Shown one piece after another: positions 1 through 7,236 of a stretch of DNA of 64,000 nt. The notes under the pieces were generated by a model. That model worked only from the letters and a program-made list of their open reading frames with translations, did not search any database and was not told the origin of the DNA. A program made the translations under genes and the position numbers. The DNA is from Ascidiaceihabitans sp029251465 (GTDB lineage Bacteria; Pseudomonadota; Alphaproteobacteria; Rhodobacterales; Rhodobacteraceae): positions 4,130,924 through 4,194,923 of the forward strand of contig NZ_CP170633.1 of the NCBI RefSeq assembly GCF_042932805.1, in the 5' to 3' direction. The number at the start of each line of letters is the position of its first letter. The first letter of the stretch is position 1.

Positions 1-2283
1 GTTGATGAAACGCGCGATCAGGTCAAAGATTTCGAACAACAGTACATGGACGGCCTGATCACTCAGGGCGAAAAGTACAACAAAGTTGTCGATGCTTGGT
101 CAAAGTGTAACGACAAAGTCACCGACGCGATGATGGGTGCGATTTCTGACACACGCCACAACGAAGCGGGCGCTGAAATGGAGCCGAACTCGGTTTACAT
201 GATGGCCCACTCTGGTGCGCGTGGGTCTGTGACGCAGATGAAACAGCTGGGCGGTATGCGCGGTCTGATGGCGAAACCAAACGGTGACATCATCGAAACG
301 CCGATCATCTCGAACTTTAAAGAAGGCCTGACCGTTCTCGAGTACTTCAACTCGACGCACGGTGCACGTAAAGGTCTGTCTGATACGGCTCTGAAAACGG
401 CGAACTCGGGTTACTTGACCCGTCGTTTGGTTGACGTGGCGCAAGACTGTATCGTTCGCATGATCGACTGTGGCACTGAAAATTCGATCACAGCCGTGGC
501 AGCGATCAACGATGGCGAAGTTGTCTCGTCCCTCGCCGATCGCCTGTTGGGTCGTGTTGTGGCCGAAGATCTGCTGAAGCCGGGTACGGACGAGGTACTC
601 ATCGCGCATGGCACATTGATCGACGAGCACATGGCAGACGCCATCGACAAAGCCGGCGTTGCCTCTGCACGCATCCGTAGCCCATTGACGTGCGAGGCCG
701 AAGAAGGCGTTTGCGCAACATGCTACGGTCGCGACCTTGCACGCGGTACACGGGTAAACACTGGCGAAGCGGTCGGCATTATTGCTGCCCAATCCATCGG
801 TGAACCGGGTACGCAGCTGACAATGCGGACGTTCCACATTGGCGGCGTTGCACAGGGTGGCCAACAGTCGTTCCTCGAGGCGTCCCAAGCGGGTAAGGTT
901 GTGTTCGAAAGCGCGCAAACTTTGAAAAATGCCAACGGCGAAATCATGGTCATGGGCCGCAACATGAAGTTGTCCATTGTCGATGAAAACGGCGACGAGC
1001 GTGCCAGCCACAAAATCGGCTATGGTTCCAAACTGTTTGTCACAGACGGCCAAGACATTGCCGCCGGCGACAAAATGTTCGAATGGGATCCGTACACATT
1101 GCCGATGATCGCGGAGAAATCCGGTACTGCGAAATTCGTTGACCTTGTCAGCGGGATCGCAATCCGTGACGAAACCGATGATGCGACAGGCATGACCCAA
1201 AAGATCGTCATCGACTGGCGCTCTGCGGCCAAAGGCAACGAACTGAAACCAGAGATCATCTTGGTCGACAAAGACGGCGAGCCAGTGCGCAATGACGCGG
1301 GCAACCCTGTGACCTATCCGATGTCTGTGGATGCGGTTCTGTCCATTGAGGACGGCCAGGAAATCGTTGCCGGTGAAATCGTCGCGCGTATCCCGCGTGA
1401 AGGTTCCAAGACCAAGGACATTACCGGTGGTTTGCCGCGGGTTGCGGAATTGTTCGAAGCACGTCGTCCAAAAGATCACGCGATCATCGCGGAAATCGAT
1501 GGTTATGTGCGCTACGGCAAGGACTACAAAAACAAGCGTCGCATCGCGATCGAGTCATCCGAAGATCCGGATCACAAGGTCGAGTACATGGTGCCCAAGG
1601 GCAAGCACATCCCTGTTGCTGAAGGTGACTTCATCAAGAAGGGTGACTACATCATGGACGGCAACCCGGCCCCGCACGATATTCTTGCGGTTATGGGAGT
1701 AGAGGCGCTTGCGAACTACATGATCGACGAAGTGCAGGACGTTTACCGCCTGCAAGGTGTGAAAATTAACGACAAACACATCGAAGTCATCGTCCGCCAA
1801 ATGCTGCAAAAGTGGGAAGTCCAGGATTCTGGCGACACCACGATGCTGAAGGGCGAACATGTAGACAAGCAAGAGTTCATGGCCGCCAACGAAAAGGCAC
1901 TGTCCAAGAAAGGTCGCGAAGCCAAAGGCGAACCGATCCTGTTGGGCATCACCAAAGCGTCCTTGCAGACACGTTCGTTCATCTCGGCTGCGTCGTTCCA
2001 AGAAACAACCCGCGTTCTGACCGAAGCCTCGGTTCAGGGCAAACGCGACAAACTGGTTGGCCTCAAGGAAAACGTAATCGTGGGTCGTTTGATCCCTGCC
2101 GGGACGGGTGGCGCGACCATGCAAATGCGCGCTGTTGCCACAGACCGTGACAACGTGGTCATTGAAGCCCGCCGCGAAGAAGCCGAAGAGGCCGCCCGTT
2201 TGGCAGCCCCTGCAGCGACAGACGTGGTTGGTGGTGATGTGTTCGACACAGTGATCACAACGGACGAAGACAGCCGCGACTAA
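1..2283 (+). CDS. rpoC: RNA polymerase beta' subunit, 3' part (cut by window start)
   Basis: The reading frame is open from base 1, so the gene begins upstream; 760 codons remain of a protein that is usually about 1,410 residues in Rhodobacteraceae. The catalytic NADFDGD loop lies outside the window. Present are the second zinc site, with Cys codons at 469, 691, 712 and 721 (the last three spaced C-x6-C-x2-C), and the trigger loop GEPGTQLTMRTFHIGG near codons 799-846, which folds over the active site during nucleotide addition. The Ala/Glu-rich C-terminal tail is typical of the group. The gene ends in a strong intrinsic terminator and, unlike the most compact relatives, is not followed directly by rpsL. 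Confidence 0.98.
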   Translation, partial: VDETRDQVKDFEQQYMDGLITQGEKYNKVVDAWSKCNDKVTDAMMGAISDTRHNEAGAEMEPNSVYMMAHSGARGSVTQMKQLGGMRGLMAKPNGDIIETPIISNFKEGLTVLEYFNSTHGARKGLSDTALKTANSGYLTRRLVDVAQDCIVRMIDCGTENSITAVAAINDGEVVSSLADRLLGRVVAEDLLKPGTDEVLIAHGTLIDEHMADAIDKAGVASARIRSPLTCEAEEGVCATCYGRDLARGTRVNTGEAVGIIAAQSIGEPGTQLTMRTFHIGGVAQGGQQSFLEASQAGKVVFESAQTLKNANGEIMVMGRNMKLSIVDENGDERASHKIGYGSKLFVTDGQDIAAGDKMFEWDPYTLPMIAEKSGTAKFVDLVSGIAIRDETDDATGMTQKIVIDWRSAAKGNELKPEIILVDKDGEPVRNDAGNPVTYPMSVDAVLSIEDGQEIVAGEIVARIPREGSKTKDITGGLPRVAELFEARRPKDHAIIAEIDGYVRYGKDYKNKRRIAIESSEDPDHKVEYMVPKGKHIPVAEGDFIKKGDYIMDGNPAPHDILAVMGVEALANYMIDEVQDVYRLQGVKINDKHIEVIVRQMLQKWEVQDSGDTTMLKGEHVDKQEFMAANEKALSKKGREAKGEPILLGITKASLQTRSFISAASFQETTRVLTEASVQGKRDKLVGLKENVIVGRLIPAGTGGATMQMRAVATDRDNVVIEARREEAEEAARLAAPAATDVVGGDVFDTVITTDEDSRD

Positions 2284-2310
2284 AGCGACACGTTTTCAGA
2301 CCTAAATTTG

Positions 2311-2346
2311 GCCCTCGCATCCCGCAACGGATGCGGGGGCTTTTTT
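2311..2346 (+). terminator. Intrinsic terminator of rpoC
   Basis: A GC-rich stem (GCCCTCGCATCC paired with GGATGCGGGGGC, loop CGCAAC) is followed by six T residues, 28 bp after the rpoC stop. It closes the rpoBC transcription unit. Confidence 0.92.
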
Positions 2347-2543
2347 GTGTGGTACGGCGAGCGCCGCAGCGCGGTCGTAATCCGCCGGATTTATCTAAAG
2401 TTAAGCAACAATTTCAAATTATTCTGAATGAAGTTGCACTGTCCTGCCGCAATCATTGCCAGCTTTGAACACGTAAACCTTGTGAATTGATCCTCAGAAC
2501 ACACACCCACTCAGGGTCGACTAAATCACAAAGGAGACTACAA

Positions 2544-2855
2544 ATGTTTAAGAAAGCCGTATCCGCCGCAGTTTTGTTGGCTGTCACTTCTACCACTGCT
2601 CACGCGGGCATTGGTGACAGAATTTTGAACATGTTTGAGACAAACAACGTCCAACTTGCATCCGCCAATGGAGGGCACAAACGGGTCTACAATCGCCCGC
2701 CTGCGTCCTACGTTGGTCAGTGGTTCACGACATCTGACGGTTGTTCCTATTCGCGCGCCAATCCTCCGGGTGGTGTGTCCACGTGGTATCTGATCCAGAA
2801 TCCGCATCACATTGGCCAGCCGAACGCACATTGGGGATGCGCCCCGACATTGTAA
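2544..2855 (+). CDS. Small secreted protein of unknown function
   Basis: The product is 103 residues. I chose the ATG preceded by AAAGGAG (spacing 8) rather than an upstream in-frame start, because it puts a signal peptide at the very N-terminus: MFKKAVSAAVLLAVTSTTAHA, with an AHA cleavage site near residue 21. The mature part is about 80 residues, ends in a Trp/Gly/Pro-rich region (SYVGQWFTTSDGCSYSRA, then a Cys near the C-terminus) and has two cysteines that could form a disulfide in the periplasm. I do not recognise the family. It is monocistronic, with its own terminator just behind. Confidence 0.75.
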   Translation: MFKKAVSAAVLLAVTSTTAHAGIGDRILNMFETNNVQLASANGGHKRVYNRPPASYVGQWFTTSDGCSYSRANPPGGVSTWYLIQNPHHIGQPNAHWGCAPTL

Positions 2856-2859
2856 AAAT

Positions 2860-2890
2860 AGGCCTCGTCGTAAAACACGAGGCCTTTTCT
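2860..2890 (+). terminator. Intrinsic terminator after small secreted protein
   Basis: The stem AGGCCTCGT / ACGAGGCCT is followed by TTTT, starting 4 bp after the stop codon. Confidence 0.85.
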
Positions 2891-2948
2891 TTTGGCCGCT
2901 GTCGGTGTTGTGTAGCGATTAGACCTCGCAACTCAAAGGCGCTCAGGC

Positions 2949-3815
2949 ATGTCTCCAAATATGACCGGCGCGCTGCTGATGATGGCCTCGATGGCCGCAT
3001 TCACTGCCAACGATATTTTTGTGAAACTGACCGGCGGTGCCGTGCCGCTGTTCCAATTTTTGTTCCTGCGCGGGATACTTTCGACGCTTATGGTGCTGGG
3101 CTTTGCGCGGTATCTGGGCGCGCTCCGATTTGACCTGCGGCGCAGTGATTGGATCATTGTCGCTATCCGTTGTGTGGCTGAAATCGCGACCGCGTATTTC
3201 TTTCTAACTGCGCTCTTCCATATGCCATTGGCCAACATCACAGCGATTTTGCAAATCTTGCCGCTGACAGTGACGCTGGGTGCTGCAATATTCTTTAGCG
3301 AAGTCATCGGATGGCGCCGCATGATCGCCATCGCCATTGGATTTTGCGGCATGCTGCTGATCGTCAGACCCGGTGCCGAAGGGTTTAACGTGTGGTCCGT
3401 CTACGCCCTTTGCGCGATGATGTGCGTGACAATCCGCGATCTCGTCACCCGCCAGCTCAGCAAAGATGTCCCATCGATGACGGTGACGTTTGTCGTGTCG
3501 TTTGCGGTCATGGCATTTTCCGGACTGGTGACGTTGACCAATCCGTGGGTGGCGATCAGCGTGCCAAACCTGTGGATGATTGTCGGTTCATCCTTTTGCA
3601 TCTTGGGTGGCTATTTCTTTTCCATCCAGGTCATGCGCGCAGGTGACGTCGGATTTATCGCGCCGTTTCGCTATGTCAGTTTGGTGTTTGCGCTGCTTGC
3701 TGGTTGGTTTTTGTTTGACGAATGGCCGGACACAATCACGTTGGTCGGTGCCGCGATCGTTGTGGGGACCGGGCTGTTCACCCTTTACCGCGAACGTCAC
3801 GCATCACGCGCCTGA
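2949..3815 (+). CDS. EamA/DMT-family inner-membrane transporter
   Basis: The product is 288 residues, the usual size for a ten-helix drug/metabolite transporter made of two tandem EamA domains (roughly residues 5-138 and 145-280). Hydrophobic segments alternate throughout, and the repeated pattern of a helix followed by a short charged loop is clear. The start MSPNMTGALLMMASMAAFTAN places the first helix at residues 6-24. Substrates in this family range from amino acids to S-adenosylmethionine and cannot be read from the sequence. The 3' end overlaps the convergent glycosyltransferase gene by 12 bp, so antisense transcription across the two ends is expected. Confidence 0.9.
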   Translation: MSPNMTGALLMMASMAAFTANDIFVKLTGGAVPLFQFLFLRGILSTLMVLGFARYLGALRFDLRRSDWIIVAIRCVAEIATAYFFLTALFHMPLANITAILQILPLTVTLGAAIFFSEVIGWRRMIAIAIGFCGMLLIVRPGAEGFNVWSVYALCAMMCVTIRDLVTRQLSKDVPSMTVTFVVSFAVMAFSGLVTLTNPWVAISVPNLWMIVGSSFCILGGYFFSIQVMRAGDVGFIAPFRYVSLVFALLAGWFLFDEWPDTITLVGAAIVVGTGLFTLYRERHASRA

Positions 3816-4613
3816 AAACACCCGTCGCACGTGATCTGCGTCGATGTTGAAGGTATCGCGAAAATGATCCTCGCCAGCGGTGTCCAGCAGTTCCATCGGT
3901 TGAACTTCGTGCCCCGGTTTTTGCATGGAGTCGTTGAAATCATTGTAGCCGCGCGCCCACATATTATCGTCAGCAAAGGTCAGCGTTGGCATCCCGTGCC
4001 ACAGCTTGTGATGCCCGTAGTTCATGACGGTTTTGGGGACGCGCGGTGATAGCACCAAGGCTTGGGCGATCCCAAGAGACAGCTGGCGGTGCTCCATCGC
4101 TTCGATCCCGAGAGGACCCATACGCGCCTTGAACCCCTGGACAAAATCGATAGCGAACACCTTGCGGGTTAACATCATTGGCAGGGCCAACTCAGCGACC
4201 GCCTTGGCCTTTTCAACAAAGGTAACCGCCATCGCGTCGTCATCATCCAAGCGGAACTGAATGCAATGTTTGCCATCAAATTCGCGGATCGAATTCACGG
4301 CCGTGGCCATAACCGTGCGGTGGCGGTCAGGGGCATGGACCTGAATGATGGCTTGCGGGATGTCAGCGATCAGGGTGTCCAAACGCCTGCGAAACGCGTC
4401 GGGAAACCGTTCGCCGATCACGATCAGGAATTTGAAATCCGGATCAGTTTGCCCGCGAACCGACGGCAGCGTCATCGTTTCAAAAAACCTGAACCGTTGT
4501 TCCAACCTGTCGGCGTTGTACAAAAACGCCTCTCGGTCTGCGAGGGTGTCATGCATGGTCTGAAAACCGCCGTCACCGAGGTAGGAAAATCTACAAAGGC
4601 CAATCGTTTGCAT
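3804..4613 (-). CDS. Putative rhamnosyltransferase-like glycosyltransferase, copy 1
   Basis: The product is 269 residues of the Rhamno_transf type (PF11316-like) common in Rhodobacteraceae. The N-terminus MQTIGLCRFSYLGDGGFQ is followed by a GT-A-like fold region: a TLPSVRGQTDPDF stretch near residue 50, and a DxD-like acidic cluster in CIQFRLDDDDAMAVTFVE near residue 120 that would bind the metal and sugar nucleotide. It is the downstream member of a tandem pair: its ATG lies 3 bp after the upstream paralogue's stop, so the two are co-transcribed. The acceptor is unknown; a surface polysaccharide is the likely target by family association. Confidence 0.82.
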   Translation of the reverse strand: MQTIGLCRFSYLGDGGFQTMHDTLADREAFLYNADRLEQRFRFFETMTLPSVRGQTDPDFKFLIVIGERFPDAFRRRLDTLIADIPQAIIQVHAPDRHRTVMATAVNSIREFDGKHCIQFRLDDDDAMAVTFVEKAKAVAELALPMMLTRKVFAIDFVQGFKARMGPLGIEAMEHRQLSLGIAQALVLSPRVPKTVMNYGHHKLWHGMPTLTFADDNMWARGYNDFNDSMQKPGHEVQPMELLDTAGEDHFRDTFNIDADHVRRVFSGA

Positions 4614-4616
4614 AGT

Positions 4617-5426
4617 TTAGCCTTTGGAAAAAGTTTCACGGATGACATCCGCATTGATAGCAAATCGGTTCACAAATTCGAGTTCTTGTTCACCGGTTAA
4701 AGGCGTTACAGAGACCGGTTTCACCTTTTTCTGGCGCGAGTCGTTAAAACCATTGTGCGAGCGCACCCACATTTGTTCGTCCGGGTAGGACACCACTGGC
4801 ATGAATTTGTTAATTTTCTCATGGGCAAAGTTCATGATTGTCAGCCCGTCGTTGGCCTGAATACGCACGCCCAGTGATGCGACGTAGTGCAGCCGGTCCA
4901 TTTCCACAGCCGCGATGCCATCCGCCCCAAATTCCGCCACATAACCCTTGTGCCAATCAAATGCGACAGCGCGATGTTTGTCACATAGCCCCTCGGTATC
5001 CTCTGCCGCTTCGCGCAGTTTTTCGACAAGGTCGATGGCGACAGCATCATCATCGTCATAGCGAAAATGCAGCACAGGTTTGGATTTATCGCGACGCGCG
5101 GCGCGCATGATATCTTTCATCCGCTCGCGCTGTTTGGCGGGTTCGTGTTCCTGGATCTGGACCTGCGGCATGCCAGCGGTGATGTCGTGCATCCGGTCCA
5201 TGTGCTGTTTCGGGAACTGATTGCCAACAACAATGATCAGATCAAAGTTGGGATCCGTCTGCGCTTTGAGGCAGGGCAGGGCGACGGTTTCGAACAATTG
5301 AAACCGTTCCTCTAGCCGCTTTTCTTCGTACAGATAGGCGATGCGTTCTTCGATGGTTTCGTGTTCGACTTGAAAACCGCCGAGGGCAGGGTAGGAAAAC
5401 CGGCACAATCCTATGGCTTGAAGCAT
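4617..5426 (-). CDS. Putative rhamnosyltransferase-like glycosyltransferase, copy 2
   Basis: The product is 269 residues, the same length as its downstream paralogue. I start at the ATG at 5426 (MLQAIGLCRFSYPALGG), with AAGGA upstream at suitable spacing and exact correspondence to the paralogue's N-terminus; a longer in-frame start adds 25 residues with no counterpart. The shared landmarks are LPCLKAQTDPNFDLIIVVG near residue 45 and the acidic cluster FRYDDDDAVAIDLVEKL near 120. The two copies have clearly diverged while keeping the catalytic region, which suggests a tandem duplication followed by a change of donor or acceptor. Confidence 0.82.
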   Translation of the reverse strand: MLQAIGLCRFSYPALGGFQVEHETIEERIAYLYEEKRLEERFQLFETVALPCLKAQTDPNFDLIIVVGNQFPKQHMDRMHDITAGMPQVQIQEHEPAKQRERMKDIMRAARRDKSKPVLHFRYDDDDAVAIDLVEKLREAAEDTEGLCDKHRAVAFDWHKGYVAEFGADGIAAVEMDRLHYVASLGVRIQANDGLTIMNFAHEKINKFMPVVSYPDEQMWVRSHNGFNDSRQKKVKPVSVTPLTGEQELEFVNRFAINADVIRETFSKG

Positions 5427-5659
5427 GTGTGACGGTCCTTGTGTGGTTATGAAACGAATATGCGAGTGGGGGTGGGGAAAAAGCAAGACGCAATGAAGCA
5501 AGTTGCGTTTGTGAACATCAAGACGCGGCGGTTGGTAAAGGGCCTCACGAAAACGGAAGCTTTTGAATTCATGGTCGATTCAATCGAAACCGGATGTCCA
5601 GGTTGAAACCGAAATGGTTTGTCCATATGATTTTTTCATTTAACAAAGGAGGCGCTGAT

Positions 5660-6019
5660 ATGTCGCCAGACGCACGACGACTTTGGTATTGGGTGACGAC
5701 CTGTGTGGATGATTTTGCATTTTGGTGTGGGCCAAATGACAATGCAGGCCCCACATATTCAGAAAAAATCACGTATTCCGTATGGCAAGAAATAAAGGAA
5801 CACCACAAACAGACAGTTTTTGTGGACAAAGAATACTACTATAAAATTCTCGCTGGACAGTTCAAAAGAGACGGGCGAGGTGCGCAAGGGAATGTTCAAC
5901 TGCGAGACGCCCAATACAAACTATGTATGAATTTGCACGTCCCGCTTTACCGAGTGGAAACCGTTTACGACGCGGACGGATTTGAAAGCAAGTTCAATCC
6001 GCCCTATAAGTCAAAGTAA
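5660..6019 (+). CDS. Small protein of unknown function
   Basis: The product is 119 residues. The ATG at 5660 has a near-perfect ribosome binding site (AAAGGAGG, spacing 7); an in-frame start 66 bp upstream has none. The protein is rich in Tyr, Trp and Lys (RRLWYWVTTCVDDFAFWCG at the N-terminus), has no signal peptide or membrane segment, and ends in a basic tail. I do not recognise the family. It sits alone between the minus-strand glycosyltransferases and the rpsL promoter, and its AT-leaning codon use differs from the ribosomal genes beside it, consistent with an accessory gene. Confidence 0.6.
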   Translation: MSPDARRLWYWVTTCVDDFAFWCGPNDNAGPTYSEKITYSVWQEIKEHHKQTVFVDKEYYYKILAGQFKRDGRGAQGNVQLRDAQYKLCMNLHVPLYRVETVYDADGFESKFNPPYKSK

Positions 6020-6076
6020 CAAGCCTATGTTTGGTTTAGGACTTTTCTTGGGCATGGGACATAACGCTTGCGCCTG

Positions 6077-6105
6077 TTGACACCTCAAGCGACTCCCCAT
6101 ATACG
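6077..6105 (+). promoter_or_regulatory. sigma-70-type promoter of rpsL
   Basis: A perfect -35 TTGACA (6077-6082), a 17-bp spacer and -10 TATACG (6100-6105), followed by a GC-rich discriminator CGCGCT. The same -10/discriminator type recurs before rpsJ, rpmC and rplO. The leader to rpsL is about 255 nt. Confidence 0.8.
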
Positions 6106-6137
6106 CGCGCTATCTCGGTGATGGGGGTTTCCCTGTT

Positions 6138-6245
6138 GTGACCGAAATCATGTCTGAAGTGGTCAAGATCCGTCCTAATGCTGGGCCGATCCTCTGAAAA
6201 CCCACCGCAACGTTTTCCTCGGTACGGGAACGTCGCGGTCTTTTT
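6138..6245 (+). promoter_or_regulatory. rpsL leader: possible leader peptide plus terminator-like hairpin
   Basis: A short open frame (GTG at 6138, or ATG at 6150 giving MSEVVKIRPNAGPIL, stop at 6195-6197) ends 6 bp before an imperfect 11-bp stem (ACCGCAACGTT, 6204-6214, with AACGTCGCGGT, 6229-6239). The stem is followed by CTTTTT. A second hairpin, CGGTAC/GTACCG, lies at 6254-6270. The layout resembles a transcription attenuator in the long leader. Alternatively the hairpin could end an upstream transcript, and the small frame could be chance. Confidence 0.4.
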
Positions 6246-6366
6246 GCTTTGCGAATTCGGTACACCGCGTACCGATCTTTGTTTTTAGCAAATCCAGTCA
6301 TGTAGAATTTCGCCGCAGGGGCACGCGCCTTTGCAAAAGTATGTGCTAAACGGGGAATAACCGCCA

Positions 6367-6738
6367 ATGCCAACGATCCAACAGCTGATCCGCAAGCCGC
6401 GTCAGCCAAAGCGTAAAACATCCAAGTCGCAGCACTTGGAACAGTGTCCTCAAAAACGTGGCGTATGTACGCGCGTTTATACAACGACACCAAAGAAACC
6501 AAACTCCGCGATGCGGAAAGTTGCCAAGGTTCGCCTGACCAACGGTTTCGAAGTCATCTCCTACATCCCGGGTGAAAGCCACAACCTTCAGGAGCACTCT
6601 GTTGTCCTGATCCGCGGCGGTCGTGTAAAAGACCTTCCCGGTGTGCGTTACCACATCCTGCGCGGTGTTCTGGATACTCAGGGCGTCAAAGATCGTAAAC
6701 AACGTCGTTCGAAATACGGCGCCAAGCGTCCTAAATAA
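6367..6738 (+). CDS. rpsL: 30S ribosomal protein S12
   Basis: The product is 123 residues, the standard uS12 length. It sits at the decoding centre and checks codon-anticodon pairing. Signatures are TTTPKKPNSAMRKVAKVRL (containing the conserved Lys42/43 pair) and RVKDLPGVRYHILRG. The lysines whose substitution gives streptomycin resistance are present in wild-type form, so the sequence looks drug-sensitive. First gene of the str block, 12 bp ahead of rpsG. Confidence 0.98.
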   Translation: MPTIQQLIRKPRQPKRKTSKSQHLEQCPQKRGVCTRVYTTTPKKPNSAMRKVAKVRLTNGFEVISYIPGESHNLQEHSVVLIRGGRVKDLPGVRYHILRGVLDTQGVKDRKQRRSKYGAKRPK

Positions 6739-6750
6739 GGAGATCAGCAG

Positions 6751-7221
6751 ATGTCACGTCGTCACGCCGCTGAAAAACGTCAAATCCTGCCAGACGCTAA
6801 GTTTGGTGATATGATTTTGTCGAAATTCATGAATAACCTGATGGTAGATGGTAAAAAATCTACAGCAGAACGCATCGTCTATAACGCGCTTGAGCGTGTT
6901 GAGACAAAAATCAAACGCGCACCTGTCGAAGTGTTTCACGAAGCGCTGGAAAACATCCAGCCGTCCGTCGAAGTGCGTTCACGTCGCGTTGGTGGTGCCA
7001 CCTATCAGGTTCCAGTCGAAGTGCGCCCAGAGCGTCGCCAAGCATTGGCCATCCGTTGGTTGATCAAAGCGGCCCGTTCGCGCAACGAAAACACAATGGA
7101 AGAGCGCCTCGCAGGCGAGCTGATGGACGCCGTACAGTCCCGCGGCACAGCTGTGAAAAAGCGCGAAGACACCCACAAAATGGCCGAAGCGAACAAAGCT
7201 TTCAGCCACTACCGCTGGTAA
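6751..7221 (+). CDS. rpsG: 30S ribosomal protein S7
   Basis: The product is 156 residues, typical for uS7, which nucleates assembly of the 30S head and lines the E site. The start MSRRHAAEKRQILPDAKFG follows AAGGAGATCAGCAG. The conserved VRPERRQALAIRWL segment and the C-terminal KMAEANKAFSHYRW, which contacts the E-site tRNA region, are intact. It is 12 bp after rpsL and 15 bp before fusA. Confidence 0.98.
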   Translation: MSRRHAAEKRQILPDAKFGDMILSKFMNNLMVDGKKSTAERIVYNALERVETKIKRAPVEVFHEALENIQPSVEVRSRRVGGATYQVPVEVRPERRQALAIRWLIKAARSRNENTMEERLAGELMDAVQSRGTAVKKREDTHKMAEANKAFSHYRW

Positions 7222-7236
7222 GAGGAACGCACCACT

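Noticed and set aside
100..1479. A 459-codon open frame on the minus strand
   Set aside because: Antisense shadow of rpoC; no start signal and no protein-like motif.
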